Source: Capra hircus (taxonomy: Eukaryota > Chordata > Mammalia > Artiodactyla > Bovidae). From it: a stretch of DNA of 64,000 nucleotides. Shown piece after piece: positions 24,601 through 36,298 of this stretch. Position numbers and translations under genes: made by a program. The stretch lies in assembly GCF_001704415.2 (NCBI RefSeq), contig NC_030816.1, forward strand, positions 78,137,713 through 78,201,712, given 5' to 3'. Each line of letters opens with the position of its first letter. Positions within the stretch are counted from its first letter, which is position 1. The notes below the pieces were generated by a model. It was not told the origin of the DNA and did no database searches. It saw only the letters and a program-made list of their open reading frames with translations.

Positions 24601-25412
24601 ATGCTTTATTCAGTAGCCAGTGGCAGTCATCAGAAATCTTTAAGCAAGGAAGTCAGATGATTAGATTTGTATTTTTTACATGACCAGGAAGCAGCATCCA
24701 TACCCAACTCCATCCATTTAATTCTCAGACACCTGTGTTAAAGTACGGTTATGTTCATACTCAGGTGCTGAGAAATGAGTTATTCATTCAGGCACCTAAA
24801 AGCAGAGAGGTTGTTTCGTGTGTAGGAGTAATGGATGAAAGTCCTCCATATGTATTGAAGCAAACATAGCCAGCCACATGATTCTTTCTGAGGCACCAAA
24901 ATTCAGTCCAAGTCTTAATCCAAGAGGCAGGAGAGACAGGCTCTCTGAACCACCACTTTATATCTGTAGGGGAGATGCAGAATTCTCTGGGATGTTGAGA
25001 CAATAAGAGAAGAAACAATGGCTTCGAAGCTTCAGTTGTGCCCGAATTACGCATCCTTGACTCCACATCATCCTTTCTCCTTCCTTAAAATTCCAGACTG
25101 AGACAGGAAAAATACTCAGTGCTGAAAGCCACATTCTGTACAAGAAAACATGCTCAAAACAGCAACTCGTTAAAAGACATTCAACTATGACTTGGGCTCC
25201 TTCCACTCCAACTTCTCACCCAGATAGCAGGACCGGTCAGGCAGTCTTGCAAAAGTACAGACATCTCTCCCCCAGAAACTGGCTGAGTAGCTTGTTTAAA
25301 AATCCATAAGCATTTTTGGGTCAAGAGTCAAAGGAAAACATTCTCTGAGAAGAGGAAATGGGCATAGCAATTAACTCACTAATCAAAAATCGATGGCAGA
25401 AACAACCTATCT
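24601..25412. other. unique sequence, no gene seen
   Basis: No repeat recognised. The longest minus-strand frame (24788-25066) has no splice context I can support. Confidence 0.4.
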
Positions 25413-25425
25413 AAATTAGATTTCA

Positions 25426-25590
25426 GGGACTTCCTGGTGGTCCGATGGCTAAGACTCCACATTCCTCATGCCAGGGGTCCATGTTCGATCTCTGGTCAGG
25501 GAACTAAATCCCACATGACCCAACTAAAACAAACTACATGCTGCAATGAGGACCCGGAGCAGCCAAATAAATAATATTTCTTAAATAAAT
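25426..25590 (+). mobile_element. CHR-type SINE with 13-bp target duplication
   Basis: Sense copy starting GGGACTTCCTGGTGGTCC and ending in an AATAAATAATATTTC-type tail. The flanks 25413-25425 and 25591-25603 match at 12 of 13 bases (AAATTAGATTTCA and AAATTAGACTTCA). Confidence 0.9.
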
Positions 25591-25850
25591 AAATTAGACT
25601 TCACGTTAAGAAGACCTCTTTACTTCCCACCCCCTCTGGGGTTATGGGACTTTTGGGGATAGTCTGGTGACCCACTGAACCCTAGATCACTTCTTTAGAT
25701 CAAATCTACTTTTCAGCTCTTAATAAAACTTTGTTCACTGTGTGTATCATGGAATTGACTGTAGATGTCTTTTGCAAAACCAAAATAGACCAGACTGACT
25801 AGAAGTCTATGAGAACAGATATTTTCCCTTATTAATTCTGTGTATCCATT

Positions 25851-25900
25851 CATGGAGTTGCAAAGATTCAGCCATAACTTGGTGACTAAACAACAACAAT
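25851..25900 (+). mobile_element. Bov-tA 3' end fragment
   Basis: About 50 bp matching the end of Bov-tA (ATGGAGTTGCAAAGATTCAG, then TTGGTGACTAAACAACAACAA). Confidence 0.65.
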
Positions 25901-26292
25901 CCATCCTAAGAGATATTGATAGAGTGTACCTTTGTCCAAATCCAAGGTGAACTTTAGTTTACTTTTCAATTCTTTCTCTACCCTAGTGACAAGGTCCATG
26001 TCCAGTATATGAAACACTTGGACCAGTCATAACTGCCCAACATTTCTGAGCCACCCAGGCCTCATATCCAGGCCTCTGGTACCTTTCAGCCTTGATGGAG
26101 AGACACGGATGCTCCCTGACAATGAACCAGGAGTTGGAGCTCCATTCAAACTTTTCCTAGTGTGGCCTGATACTGGAGCAGTGCCCAAGCCTCCCCACTG
26201 AAACTAGACATGTCTTTTCTTAGCAGAAAATCAAAGCAGGCTTAGTAAAAACACCAAGAGAGAAAAATAGAAATATGATATTTAATATTCCC
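25901..26292. other. unique sequence, no gene seen
   Basis: No recognisable gene or repeat. Confidence 0.4.
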
Positions 26293-26605
26293 TATGATCA
26301 ACCTAGATAGCATATTGAAAAGCAGAGACATTACTTTGCCGACTAAGGTCCATCTAGTCAAGGCTATGGTTTTTCCAGTAGTCATGTATGGATGTGAGAG
26401 TTGGACTGTGAAGAAGGCTGAGTGCAGGAGGAGAAGGGGATGACAGAGGATGAGATGGCTGGAAGGCATCACTGACTCGATGGATGTGAATCTGAGTGAA
26501 CTCTGGGAGTTGGTGACGGACAGGGAGGCCTGGAGTGCTGCGATTCAAGGGGTCGCAAAGAGTCGGACACAACTGAGCGACTGAACTGAACTGAACTGAA
26601 CTGAA
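26293..26605 (+). mobile_element. BovB LINE 3' end with internal deletion
   Basis: Sense BovB that jumps at about 26425 from the GGCTGAGTGC region directly to AGGAGGAGAAGGGG. Compared with 63150-63380, roughly 215-220 bp of the element is missing. The 3' tail is intact (CTGAA units to 26605). Confidence 0.92.
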
Positions 26606-27728
26606 GGAAGCACTAATACAATCATAATAGAAAGATTCAAGCTCGCTGGACTTTCTGTAGTGTAGAGTATTTTCACTATTTGAATTTACATATGGGAAGG
26701 GGAAAACCATTCTCTTTTGTATGCTTAGGACTTGTAAAGATATAATTCAGCTCTGCCCATCCAGAAAGCCTGAGTCATTATACCCAGAGAGGCCCGATTG
26801 GTCACATGGAAATGACTGAATGAATTTGTTGGGACCTGGCTATCCTCAAAGAGTGAGAAGCCATATCAAAGGGATCACATGCACAATCTCACCTCTGTCA
26901 TAGTCTGTGCTGTTTTCCTGAGATCCTGCTTCTCCTTTTCTCTATCACCAGTCCTCCCACCTCCTCCCATTCTCATCTGCACCAGAGTTCCATTCTGAGG
27001 CTCATATTTCACATGAAAAGTACTCTGCCCAAGGCAGAAGGACAGAAGTAGAAATGAGAGAAACCTTTATGGGAATCTATGATATGTGGCTATCCTTGAC
27101 TCTTCTTGTAAACAATGGCATCAACTTTCAGCTGAATAATGTAAAAGGAGATACGAGATGTAGCCAAGTGATCCTGCAGATTAAGCTCTGCTAAATCTCT
27201 ATGCTCACTTTACACTCCCTCTTAAGAATGGCTAGGGGACCCCATGTTCCACCTAAACCTTTACCCCTCAGCCCCTTCTGTGAGCCCTCTTGCCCCACTG
27301 GCCCAGCATCCCTGGAGACAGTGGCCAAACAGCATGTGGAATGGTGTCACAGACAATTAAAATTCTGAGATTTGACCCACACTGACGAGGTTTAATCCCT
27401 CACCCCTTCTACTCACTAGCATATTCTTAAACTCTCTGAGCCTGTTTCTGCCACTGCAGAATCATTAAGAATTGACATTAGGATTAAATTAGACAATATA
27501 CAGAAAGCTTTCAGTAAAATAATAAAAAGGGACCATTATGTGACTTGAGGTAGTGTTAATATTGTAAAGTGTCTTCATATAGAAGTAATTCTCATGCCAA
27601 TTATTCATTTAAATCGTCTGACTATTTTCAAATAAAAAATACCAATGCCTGGGCCCTGCTCCAGATGAATTAGATCAGTTAAGTGTCTGGAAGTGGGGCC
27701 TGACCATCAGGATGTTTTAGAAGTTCCC
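26606..27728. other. unique sequence, no gene seen
   Basis: About 1.1 kb with no repeat or coding structure I recognise. Confidence 0.4.
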
Positions 27729-27789
27729 CAGGTAATTCCTAATAGTCCAACTGTGAAGAAAGTTGAGCACTGAAGAATTGATGCTTTTT

Positions 27790-27801
27790 AACTGTGGTGT
27801 T
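27790..27801. repeat. target-site duplication, left copy
   Basis: AACTGTGGTGTT, identical to 30892-30903. It belongs to the older BovB and was duplicated when the younger BovB inserted. Confidence 0.93.
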
Positions 27802-30269
27802 TTCTGAATGTTGAGCCTTAAGCCAACATTTTCACTCTCTTCTTCCACTTTCATCAAGAGGCTTTTTAGTTCCTCTTCACTTTCTGCCATAAGGGTGGTG
27901 TTATCTGCATATCTGAGGTTATTGATATTTCTCCCGGCAATCTTGATTTCAGCTTGTGCTTCCTCCAGCCCAGCATTTCTCATGATGTACTCTGCATAGA
28001 AGTTAAATAAGCAGGGTGACATATATAGCCTTGACATACTCCTTTTCCTATTTGGAACCAGTCTCTTGTTCCATGTCCAATTCTAACTGTTTCTTCCTGA
28101 CCTGCATATAGGTTTCTCAAGAGGTAGGTCAAGTGGTCTGGTATTCCCAGCTCTTTCAGAATTTTCCACAGTTTCTTGTGATCCACACAGTCAAAGGCTT
28201 TGGCATAGTCAATAAAGCAGAAATAGATGTTTTTCTAGAACTCTCTTGCTTTTTCGATGATCCAGCGATGTTGGCAATTTCATCTCTGGTTCCTCTGCCT
28301 TTTCTAAAACCAGCTTGAACATCTGGAAGTTCATGGTACATGTGAACTGAAGCCTGCTGAAACCTGGCTTGGAGATTTTTAAGCATTACTTTACTAGCAT
28401 GTGAGATGAGTGTAATTGTGTCATAGTTTGAGCATTCTTTGGCATTGCTTTTCTTTGGAATTGAAATGAAAACTGACATTTTCCAGTCCTGTGGCCACTG
28501 CTGAGTTTTCCAAATTTGCTGGCATGTTGAGTGCAGCACTTTCACAGCATCATCTTTCAGGATTCGAAATAGCTCAACTGGAATTCCATCACCTCCACTA
28601 GCTTTGTTTGTAGTGATGCTCTAAGACCCACTTGACCTCACATTCCAGGATGTCTGGCTCTAGGTGAGTGATCACACCATCATGATTATCTGGGTTGTGA
28701 AGATCTTTTTCGTACAGTTCTTCTGTGTATTCTTGCCACCTCTTCTTAATATCTTCTGCTTCTGTCAGGTGCATACCATTTCTGTCCTTTATCGAGCCCA
28801 TCTTTACATGAAATATTGCCTTGGTATCTCTAATTTTCTTGAGGAGATCCTTAGTCTTTCTCATTCTTTTGTTTTCCTCTATTTCCTTGCATTGATCTCT
28901 GAGGAAGACTTTCTTATCTCTCCTTGCTATTCTTTGGAACTCTACATTCAGATGCTTATATCTTTCCTTTTCTCCTTTACTTTTCACTTCTCTTCTTTTC
29001 GCAGCTATTTGTAAGGCCTCCCCAGACAGCCATTTTGCTCTTTTGCGTTTCTTTTCCATGGGGATGGTCTTGATCCCTGTCTCCTATACAATGTCACGAA
29101 CCTCTGTCCATAGTTCATCAGGTACTCTGTCTATCAGATCTAATCTCTTAAATCTATTTCTCACTTCCACTGTATAATCATAAGGGATTTGATTTACTTC
29201 ATACCTAAATGGTCTAGTGGCTTTCCCTACTTTCTTCAATTTAAGTCTGAATTTGGCAATAAGGGGTTCATGATCTGAGCCACAGTCAGCTCCTGGTCTT
29301 GTTTTTGCTGACTGTATAGAGCTTCTCCATCTTTGGCTGCAAAGAATATAATCAATCTGATTTTGGTGTTGACCATCTGGTGATGTCCATGTGTAGAGTC
29401 TTCTCTTGTGTTGTTGGAAGAGGGTGTTTGCTATGACCAGTGCATTTTCTTGGCAATACTCTATTAGCCCATGCCCTGCTTCATTCCATATTCCAAGGCC
29501 AAATTTGCCTGTTACACCAGGTGTTTTTGACTTCCTACTTTTGCATTCCAGTCCCCTATAATGAAAAGGATATCTTTGTTGGGTGTTAGTTCTAAAAGGT
29601 CTTGTTGGTCTTCATAGAACCGTTCAAGTTCAGCTTCTTCAGCATTACTGGTTGAGGTATAGACTTGAATTACTGTGATATCGAATCGTTTGCCTTGGAA
29701 ACGAACAGAGATCATTCTGTTGTTTTTGAGCTTGCATCCAAGTACTGCATTTCAGACTCTTTTGTTGACCGTGATGGCTACTCCAATTCTTCTGAGGGAT
29801 TCCTGCCCACAGTAGTAGATATAATGGTCATCTGGGTTAAATTCACCCTTTCCAGTCCATTTTAGTTTGCTGATTCCTAGAATGTCGACATTTACTTTTG
29901 CCATCTCCTGTTTGACTTCTTCCAATTTGCCTTGATTCATGGACCTGACATTCCAGGTTTCTATGCAATATTGCCCTTTACAGCAATGCCCTTGCTTCTA
30001 TCACCAGTCACATCCACAAGTGGGTATTGTTTTTGCTATTGTGTTTGGCTCCATCCCTTCATTCTTTCTGGAGTTATTTCTCCACTGATCTCCAGTAACA
30101 TATTGGGCAACTACCAACCTGGGGAGTTCCTCTTTCAGTATCCTATCATTTTGCCTTTTCATACTGTTCATGGGGTTCTCAAGGCAAGAATACTGAAGCA
30201 GTTTGCCATTCCCTTCTCCAGTGGACCACGTTCTGTCAGACCTCTCCACCATGACCTGTCTGTCTTGGG
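27802..30269 (-). mobile_element. BovB LINE, inverted 5' segment of a 5'-inverted insertion
   Basis: About 2.47 kb of BovB in reverse orientation. From right to left it holds the 5' region, the APE-type endonuclease, the linker, and the reverse transcriptase through the stretch encoding LNIQK. The coding frame is broken into at least six pieces (around 30342, 29940-29752, 29715-29512, 29059-28598, 28545-28156, 28037-27800). The RT box reads YADN, losing its last aspartate. It joins 30266-30891, which begins about 31 element bases beyond where this segment stops. Confidence 0.95.
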
Positions 30270-30891
30270 AAATAGATGGGGAAACAGTGTCAGACTTTAT
30301 TTTTTGGGCTCCAAAATCACTGCAGATGGTGAATGCAGCCATGAAATTAAAAGACTCTTACTCCTTGGAAGGAAAGTTATGACCAACCCAGATAGCATAT
30401 TCAAAAGCAGGGACATTACTTTGCCAACAGAGGTCCATCTACTCAAGGCTATGGTTTTTCCTGTGGTCATGTATGGATGTGAAAGTTGGACTGTGAAGAA
30501 GGCTGAGTGCTGAAGAATTGATGCTTTTGAACTGTGGTGTTGGAGAAGACTCTTGAGAGTCCCTTTGACTGCAAGGAGATCCAACCAGTCCATCCTAAAG
30601 GAGATCAGTCCTGGGTGTTCATTGGAAGGACTGATGTTGAAGCTGAAACTCCAGTACTTTGGCCACCTCATGCGAAGAGTTGACTCTTTGGAAAAGACCC
30701 TGATGCTGGGAGGGATTGGGAGCAAGAGGAGAAGGGGACGACAGAGGATGAGATGGCTGGATGGCACCACCAACTCGATGGACATGGGTTTGGGTAAACT
30801 CTGGGAGTTGGTGATGGACAGGGAGGCCTGGCATGCTGCAATTCACAAGGTCGCAAAGAGTCGGACACAACTGAGTGACTGAACTGAACTG
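30266..30891 (+). mobile_element. BovB LINE, forward 3' segment of the 5'-inverted insertion
   Basis: The last ~625 bp of BovB in sense orientation, ending in the CTGAA tail directly before the second target-duplication copy. It shares TGGG with the end of the inverted segment (30266-30269). The coding variant is GCSLEGLM. Two in-frame problems are visible: a 9-bp loss near 30287 and TGA at 30511-30513 after the KKAEC stretch. Confidence 0.95.
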
Positions 30892-30903
30892 AACTGTGGT
30901 GTT
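30892..30903. repeat. target-site duplication, right copy
   Basis: AACTGTGGTGTT, matching 27790-27801 at all 12 bases. The older BovB continues directly after it with GGAGAAGACTCTTGAGAGTC. Confidence 0.93.
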
Positions 30904-31259
30904 GGAGAAGACTCTTGAGAGTCCCTTGGACTGCAAGATCTAACAAGTCTATCCTAAAAGAAACCAGTCCTGAATATTCATTGGAAGGACTGATGCTGAA
31001 GCTGCAACTCCAATTCTTTGTTCACTGGATGTGAAGAACTGGCTCACTGGTAAAGACCCTTATTCTGGGAAATATTGAAGGCAGGAGGAGAAGGGGACAA
31101 CAGAGGGTGATAAGGTTGGATGGCATCACCGACTCGATAGACATGAGTTTGAGCAAGTTCTGGGTGTTGGTGGTGTACAGGGAAGCCTGGTGTGCTGCAG
31201 TCCATGGGGCTGCAAAGAGTCAGACACAACTGAGCAACTGAACTGAACTGAACAGGTAA

Positions 31260-31712
31260 GTCTTACACATGTGCCTTCCTGGTTGAACACACAGAAGGGA
31301 TGAGGAGCTCTGCCAGTGTGCTTGGAGGGCAGGGAGACAGCCAAGGTGGGCATCCTAGAATTGATGAGTCTTGCCTTGTTTAGCAAGTACCAGAGTCCTG
31401 CAGAAAAGATGGGAGGAAGATCAGATGCGTAACAGACACTGGAGAGGTTGGGAGCCGGGTTACATTTTTCCCTTAAAGGGTATAAAAAAAGAGTCCCCTT
31501 TATGATGTGTCTCAAACTCATTGAGTTTTCCACTTTTACTTTAACTTACTTTCTCTTGCCTTTTACTTTTCTTCCAACCAGGAGCAAGCTACAAACCAGA
31601 AAATTCACAAAGAGCTGGACAGATTCAATGGGAAAGGACAGCAATCAAGACCAGTGGCCCCTCGAGTGTTCTCCTATCCATTGTCGACTAAAAGATGTAA
31701 TCACGACCTGAA
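31260..31712. other. unique sequence, no gene seen
   Basis: No recognisable repeat or exon. Confidence 0.4.
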
Positions 31713-32135
31713 AGTAAAGTAATTTTATTTGGTGGGGATGTTTAGGACTCTGAGTCCTGGAGACTGCATCTCAGAAGCTCTAAGAAAACTGCTCCAAGGT
31801 GGCAGGAGGGGAAGTCAGGCTCTATACAAATTTGCAACAGAGAGCTGACAGTCCAAACATCACAGGTCAGGTATTAAGTTAAGGAATTCAGCATTCTATG
31901 TATGGGAAGATGCAAGCCTCCGGGGTCACTGAATTCATCCCTCTCATATACACCTCGGCTATTTGGCGCCAGTCCTGTTTCCTTCTTCACCGTGCTTCTT
32001 GCATCCCCCAGCTCTTCAGCAATCACCGTGGGGGATGGTAGCATCCACTGGATCAGTTTGGGGAGCGCTTATTCACATTTGGAGGCCAGAGATCACTAAT
32101 GGCTGTGATATTTTTTCTTTACTGATACGGCAGGA
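31713..32135. mobile_element. possible LTR-derived or other old repeat
   Basis: The composition and phrases such as TTTTATTTGGTGGGGATGTT and AGATGCAAGCCTCCGGGGTC resemble a repeat I have met in ruminant DNA, probably LTR-derived. I cannot name the family, and orientation is unclear. A Bov-tA is inserted at its right edge. Confidence 0.35.
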
Positions 32136-32140
32136 GATGG

Positions 32141-32338
32141 CTTCCCTGGTGACTCAGACAGTAAAGAATCTGCTTGCCTGCAATGCAGGAGACCCGGGTT
32201 CAATCCCTGCGTCGGGAAGATCTCCTGGAGAAGAAAATGGCAACCCCCTCCAGCATTCTTGCCTGGAGAATTCCGTGGACAGAGGAGCCTAGCAGACTAC
32301 AGTCCATGGTGTAGCAAAGAGTTGGACATGACTAATCT
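32141..32338 (+). mobile_element. Bov-tA SINE
   Basis: Sense copy: GGCTTCCCTGGTGACTCAGA, GGTTCAATCCCTGCGTCGGG, GAGAAGAAAATGGCAACC. Its 3' end was included in a local duplication (32318-32397). Confidence 0.95.
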
Positions 32339-32397
32339 GGTCACTGTTAGAAAAAGAAAAGAGTTGGACACTCTGATCTGGTCACTGTTAGAAAAAG
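32318..32397. repeat. local tandem duplication at a SINE end
   Basis: Two adjacent units share GAGTTGGACA and TCTGGTCACTGTTAGAAAAAG. The period is about 43 bp, and the second unit lacks a few bases. It spans the last bases of the Bov-tA plus its flank. Confidence 0.85.
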
Positions 32398-32477
32398 TCC
32401 TTAACAGATGTACCCTGGGAACACCCTTTGTAAGTTTAGAATTGTCCTGAAGGAAAGAAAAGATGTCACCATGCCTG

Positions 32478-32625
32478 TAAGCATGCATGTTCAATTGCTT
32501 AATTTGTGTCCAACTCTGCGATCCTATGGACTGTAACCCACCAGGTTCCTCTGTGCATGGGATTCTCCAGGCAAGAATACTGGAGTGGGTGGCCATGTCC
32601 TCCTCCAGGCAGCTGGGTCTAACAC
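32478..32625 (-). mobile_element. Bov-tA SINE, partial
   Basis: Antisense Bov-tA body (CCACCAGGTTCCTCTGTGCA, GGCAAGAATACTGGAGTGGG). The tRNA-derived half is mostly missing. Confidence 0.85.
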
Positions 32626-33502
32626 AGCCATCAAACTGTGGTAGGCTAATACAGTTTCCGAGAAGTCAAAGACACTGATGGACCCAGCAAGTGTGAGTAG
32701 CCACTTACATCAGCCCCTAATGCCTAGCTCACTGGAGATTTAATTCAAAAGCTTTTCATTTTCTCCACTATTTATGGAATGAAAAACCATGATCTGCAGA
32801 CTGAAATGGCCAGAAACAATGAACATTAACCCCACTGCCTACATGTTAAATTTCCTGGTAATGATATCCCTGCAAAAAGTCACACTTGAACCAATCCTAA
32901 CCCACAGGAAGTTGAAGAAATCAGTGTGCAGACTCTGGTAACAAGACGTCAGCTCTCAAAGGAAAACCAGCACAAGGGGCCTGCAATATTGATATGCAAG
33001 TCACTTGCAGGCTATGAGTCAGTTTCTTGAAGTAATTAGCAATTACCAGCATTTATTCAGTGAGCAGGACTCTGGCAGACAGACAGTGACAGTCTGTCAT
33101 TATCCCAACAAAAGAACCACAGCATTTATCCTCCCCAGAGGAAGTACGATTTTTAAGAACTCTAACTTTCAAGCTCACACTCTTCCCAGACCTATGATTT
33201 ATTTCCCCATCAACCTTAAAAATGATATAAAGTTCAGCTATTTATCTATGAGGAGCTGCTCACAGATGGGTCTCCCAAGAATCACATGCAGCCTCAGAAA
33301 GCTCTAAAAAAACTACTGAACAGAGATTTCATAGGTCAGCTGCCAGGGGGGCACCACTCTGCACTATCCCCCAGTGACTACATTCTGGGAAAGGATGCCC
33401 TTTCTTCAAACTTCCTGCAGACTGCTCCCCCTGTGTCACACCCTCATAACTCAGTTGCTGCCCTGATGTGAGCAAAGCAGTTATTATTTGTTACATACTG
33501 AT
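32626..33502. other. unique sequence, no gene seen
   Basis: No repeat recognised. A 100-codon frame at 33005-33307 has no support as an exon. Confidence 0.4.
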
Positions 33503-33703
33503 TCAGTGCACTTGCTCAATCATGTCTGACTCTCTGCGACCCCATGGACTGCAGTATGCCAGGCATCCTTGTCCATCACCAACTCCAGGAGCTTGCTCAA
33601 ACTCGTGTCCATCGAGTCAATGATGCCATCCAACTGTCTCACCCCCTGTCGTCCCCTTTTCCTCCTGCCTTCAATATTTCCCAGCATCAGGGTCTTTTCT
33701 GAT
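33503..33703 (-). mobile_element. BovB LINE, short 3' fragment
   Basis: Antisense BovB 3' end (TGTCCATCACCAACTCCAGG, CATCAGGGTCTTTTC). The CAGTT tail is decayed. Confidence 0.9.
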
Positions 33704-34029
33704 TATAGACCAATATTAGTCACTGTAGAAGCAAGAATGAGCAAATGAGCTCTTCAATGGTAGACTCTCTAGTTTGGTCAGAGCTTCAATAATGGAGCCA
33801 GAGTCAAATTGAAATCAATCAAATCCACCTCCAATTCTTACTGGACACATGATTTCAGGTAAAGATTTTAATCATTCGGAACTTAGTTTGCCCACTTATC
33901 AAATGAATGAAACCTACTTCACATAAAAGAGATAACATACTACTAATAATAGTATAATGCATGCTGCCTTACACACAATACATGGGCAATATGTATTAAT
34001 GTCATTAAGTCACCAGCTTGTCCCTGTCT

Positions 34030-36275
34030 TGACCAATGGATAAGTATAAATATTCCAGTAAGGAGGAAGGAAATTGAATCAGTAATCAAAAAACCTCTGA
34101 ACACAGAAAATGCCAGGACCTACTGTCTTCACTGGTAAATTCTACCAAATATTTAAAGAATTAATGCCAAGCCATTTCAAACTCTTCCAAACAAAGAAGA
34201 GGAAAGAATACACTTAAACTCATTTTAAAGGGCCAGCATTATTCTGATACCAAAGCCAGACAACAATAAAACAAAAAACATTTAGCCTAATATTCCTGAT
34301 TAACATAGATGTAAATATTCTCAATAACATACTAGTAAACCAAATTCAACATCACAGCATGTTAAGAGGATCATACACAACGGTCAAGTGGGATTTATCC
34401 ATGGGATACAAGGATGGTTTAACATACACAAATCAGTAAATGTGATATACCACATTAATGGAATGAAGGATGAAAATCATATGATCATCTCAGTAGGTGC
34501 AGAAAAAGCATGTAACAAATTAAAACACCCTTGCATGATAAAATCTTTCAGTAAATTAGAAGGAATGCACCTAAACATAATTAAGGCTGTCTATGGCAAA
34601 TGGACAACTTATACTCAATGGTGAAAAGCTGAAAGCTTTTCCTTTAAGCTCAGGAGCAAGACAACAATGCCCAGTCTCATCATTTCCATTCACTACAGTG
34701 CTGGAAGTACTAAACAGAGTAATTCAGTTCAGTTCAGTTCAATTGCTAAGTCATGTCTGACTCTTTGCAACCCCACGGACTGCAGCACACCAGGCCTCCC
34801 TGTCTATCACCAACTCCCAGAGTTTATACAAACTCATGTCCATTGAGTCCTTGATGTCATCCGACCATCTCACCCTCTGTCGTCCTCTTCTCTCCCTGCC
34901 TTCAATCTTTTCCAGCATCAGGGTCTTTTCCAAAGAGTCAACTCTTCGCATGAGGTGGCCAAAGTATTGGAGTTTCAGCTTCAGCATCAGTCCTTCCAAT
35001 GAACACCCAGGACTGATTTCTTTTAGGATAGACTGGTGGGATCTCCTTGCAGTCCAAGGGACTCTCAAGAGTCTTCTCCAACACCACAGTTCAAAAGCAT
35101 CAATCTTTCGGTGCTCAGCTTTCTTTATAGCCCAACTTGCACATCCATACATGACTACTGAAAAACCATGGCCTTGACGAGTCGGACCCTTGTTGGCAAA
35201 GTAATGTCTCTGCTTTTTAATATGCTGTCTAGGTTGGTCATAAGTTTTTTTCCAAGGAGCATACATCTTCAGAAAAGCAAAAAGCATCCAAACTGGAGAG
35301 AAAAAGGTAAAATTGTCTCTGTTGGCAGTGACACAATTTTACAGACAAAAAAATCCTAAAGAAGAAAATTCTGCCATTAGTGACAGCATAGATGAACTTG
35401 AAGGACATTAAGCTAAGTGAAAGAAGCCAGGCACAGAAAGACAAATACTGCATGATCTCAGTTATATTTGGATCTAAAAAAGTCAGACTCATAGATGCAG
35501 AGATTAGAATGGCAGTTGCCAGGGGCTAGGGAGTGGGGCAAATAGGGAAATGTCAGTCAAAGAACTCTAAAGTTCAGAATTTCTGGGTATCTAATATACA
35601 AGATTGTAGTCAATTTGAGATTGTAGTCAATATAATACTGTAATATATAATTGAAATTTTCTGAGAGACCTTAAATGTTCTCACCACACAACACACAGAA
35701 AATGATAACTATATGAGATGATGGATATGTTCATTAGCTTGATCATGGTAATCATTTCACAACATACGCATGTATCAAAACTTCACACTGTATACCATAA
35801 ATATATACAATTTTTATTTGTTAATTACATCTCAATAAAACTGGCAAAAAATTCCAGCAAGTTTTTTCATAGATATAGTCAAGATTATGCTAAAATTTAG
35901 ATGAATACACAAAAAGCTAGAATAGCTAACTTATTTTGAAGAAGAAAAGAAAGTGGGAGGAAGCAGTCTGCCAGAATTCAATTTTTATGTATATAGCTGC
36001 AGTCATCAAGACTGTGGGATACAGGCAGCGGGAGATGCACAGAGAGCAAACGAACAGAACCAAGAACTTAGAAATAGATCCACACAAATACAACAAACTT
36101 TGACACAGGTGCAAAAACTCAATGAAAGAAAGACAACATTTTAAACAAGTGGTTCTGGAGTCACTGGACATCCATAAGCTAACATCAACCTCAATTTAAA
36201 AGGTTTATAAGTATCACATCTTGTATAACAAGTATCACACTGTCCTTGATAAAATGGGCTAATGATAAGGTCATA
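34030..36275 (+). mobile_element. old L1 ORF2 region, sense, broken and rearranged
   Basis: 34030-34722 matches the L1 reverse-transcriptase region (for example GGATTTATCCATGGGATACA near 34390). It resumes after a BovB insertion at about 35264 (AAAGCATCCAAACTGGAGAG), jumps to 3' UTR-like sequence (35370-35870), then shows another ORF2 segment (35950-36180, containing AGAAATAGATCCACACAAAT). The order suggests deletions or two L1 copies. No frame is intact. Confidence 0.75.
34723..35260 (-). mobile_element. BovB LINE, 5'-truncated, inserted in L1
   Basis: About 540 bp of antisense BovB from the CAGTT tail to the element position TTCCAAGGAG. It keeps a long open stretch on the minus strand (34751-35230) of the GCSLEGLM type. 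The L1 continues on both sides. Confidence 0.93.
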
Positions 36276-36298
36276 TTAGGACATTTCTGCAAGGCACT

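Larger units (their letters stand above)
27736..31252 (+). mobile_element. older BovB 3' fragment, split in two by a younger BovB
   Basis: The left part (27736-27801) ends and the right part (30904-31252) resumes at adjacent element positions, so together they are one 5'-truncated BovB of about 415 bp. Its coding variant is the EYSLEGLM type, and it is more diverged than the insert. CAGGTAA flanks the whole (27729-27735 and 31253-31259), a plausible target duplication for the original insertion. Confidence 0.88.

Noticed and set aside
24788..25066. 92-codon minus-strand frame rich in W and C
   Set aside because: Looks like read-through of an old repeat. No supporting splice or family evidence.
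27743..27753. GTCCAAC in place of GTTGGAC, apparent 7-bp microinversion at the left end of the older BovB
   Set aside because: At the very edge of the element, where alignment is unreliable. Probably chance.
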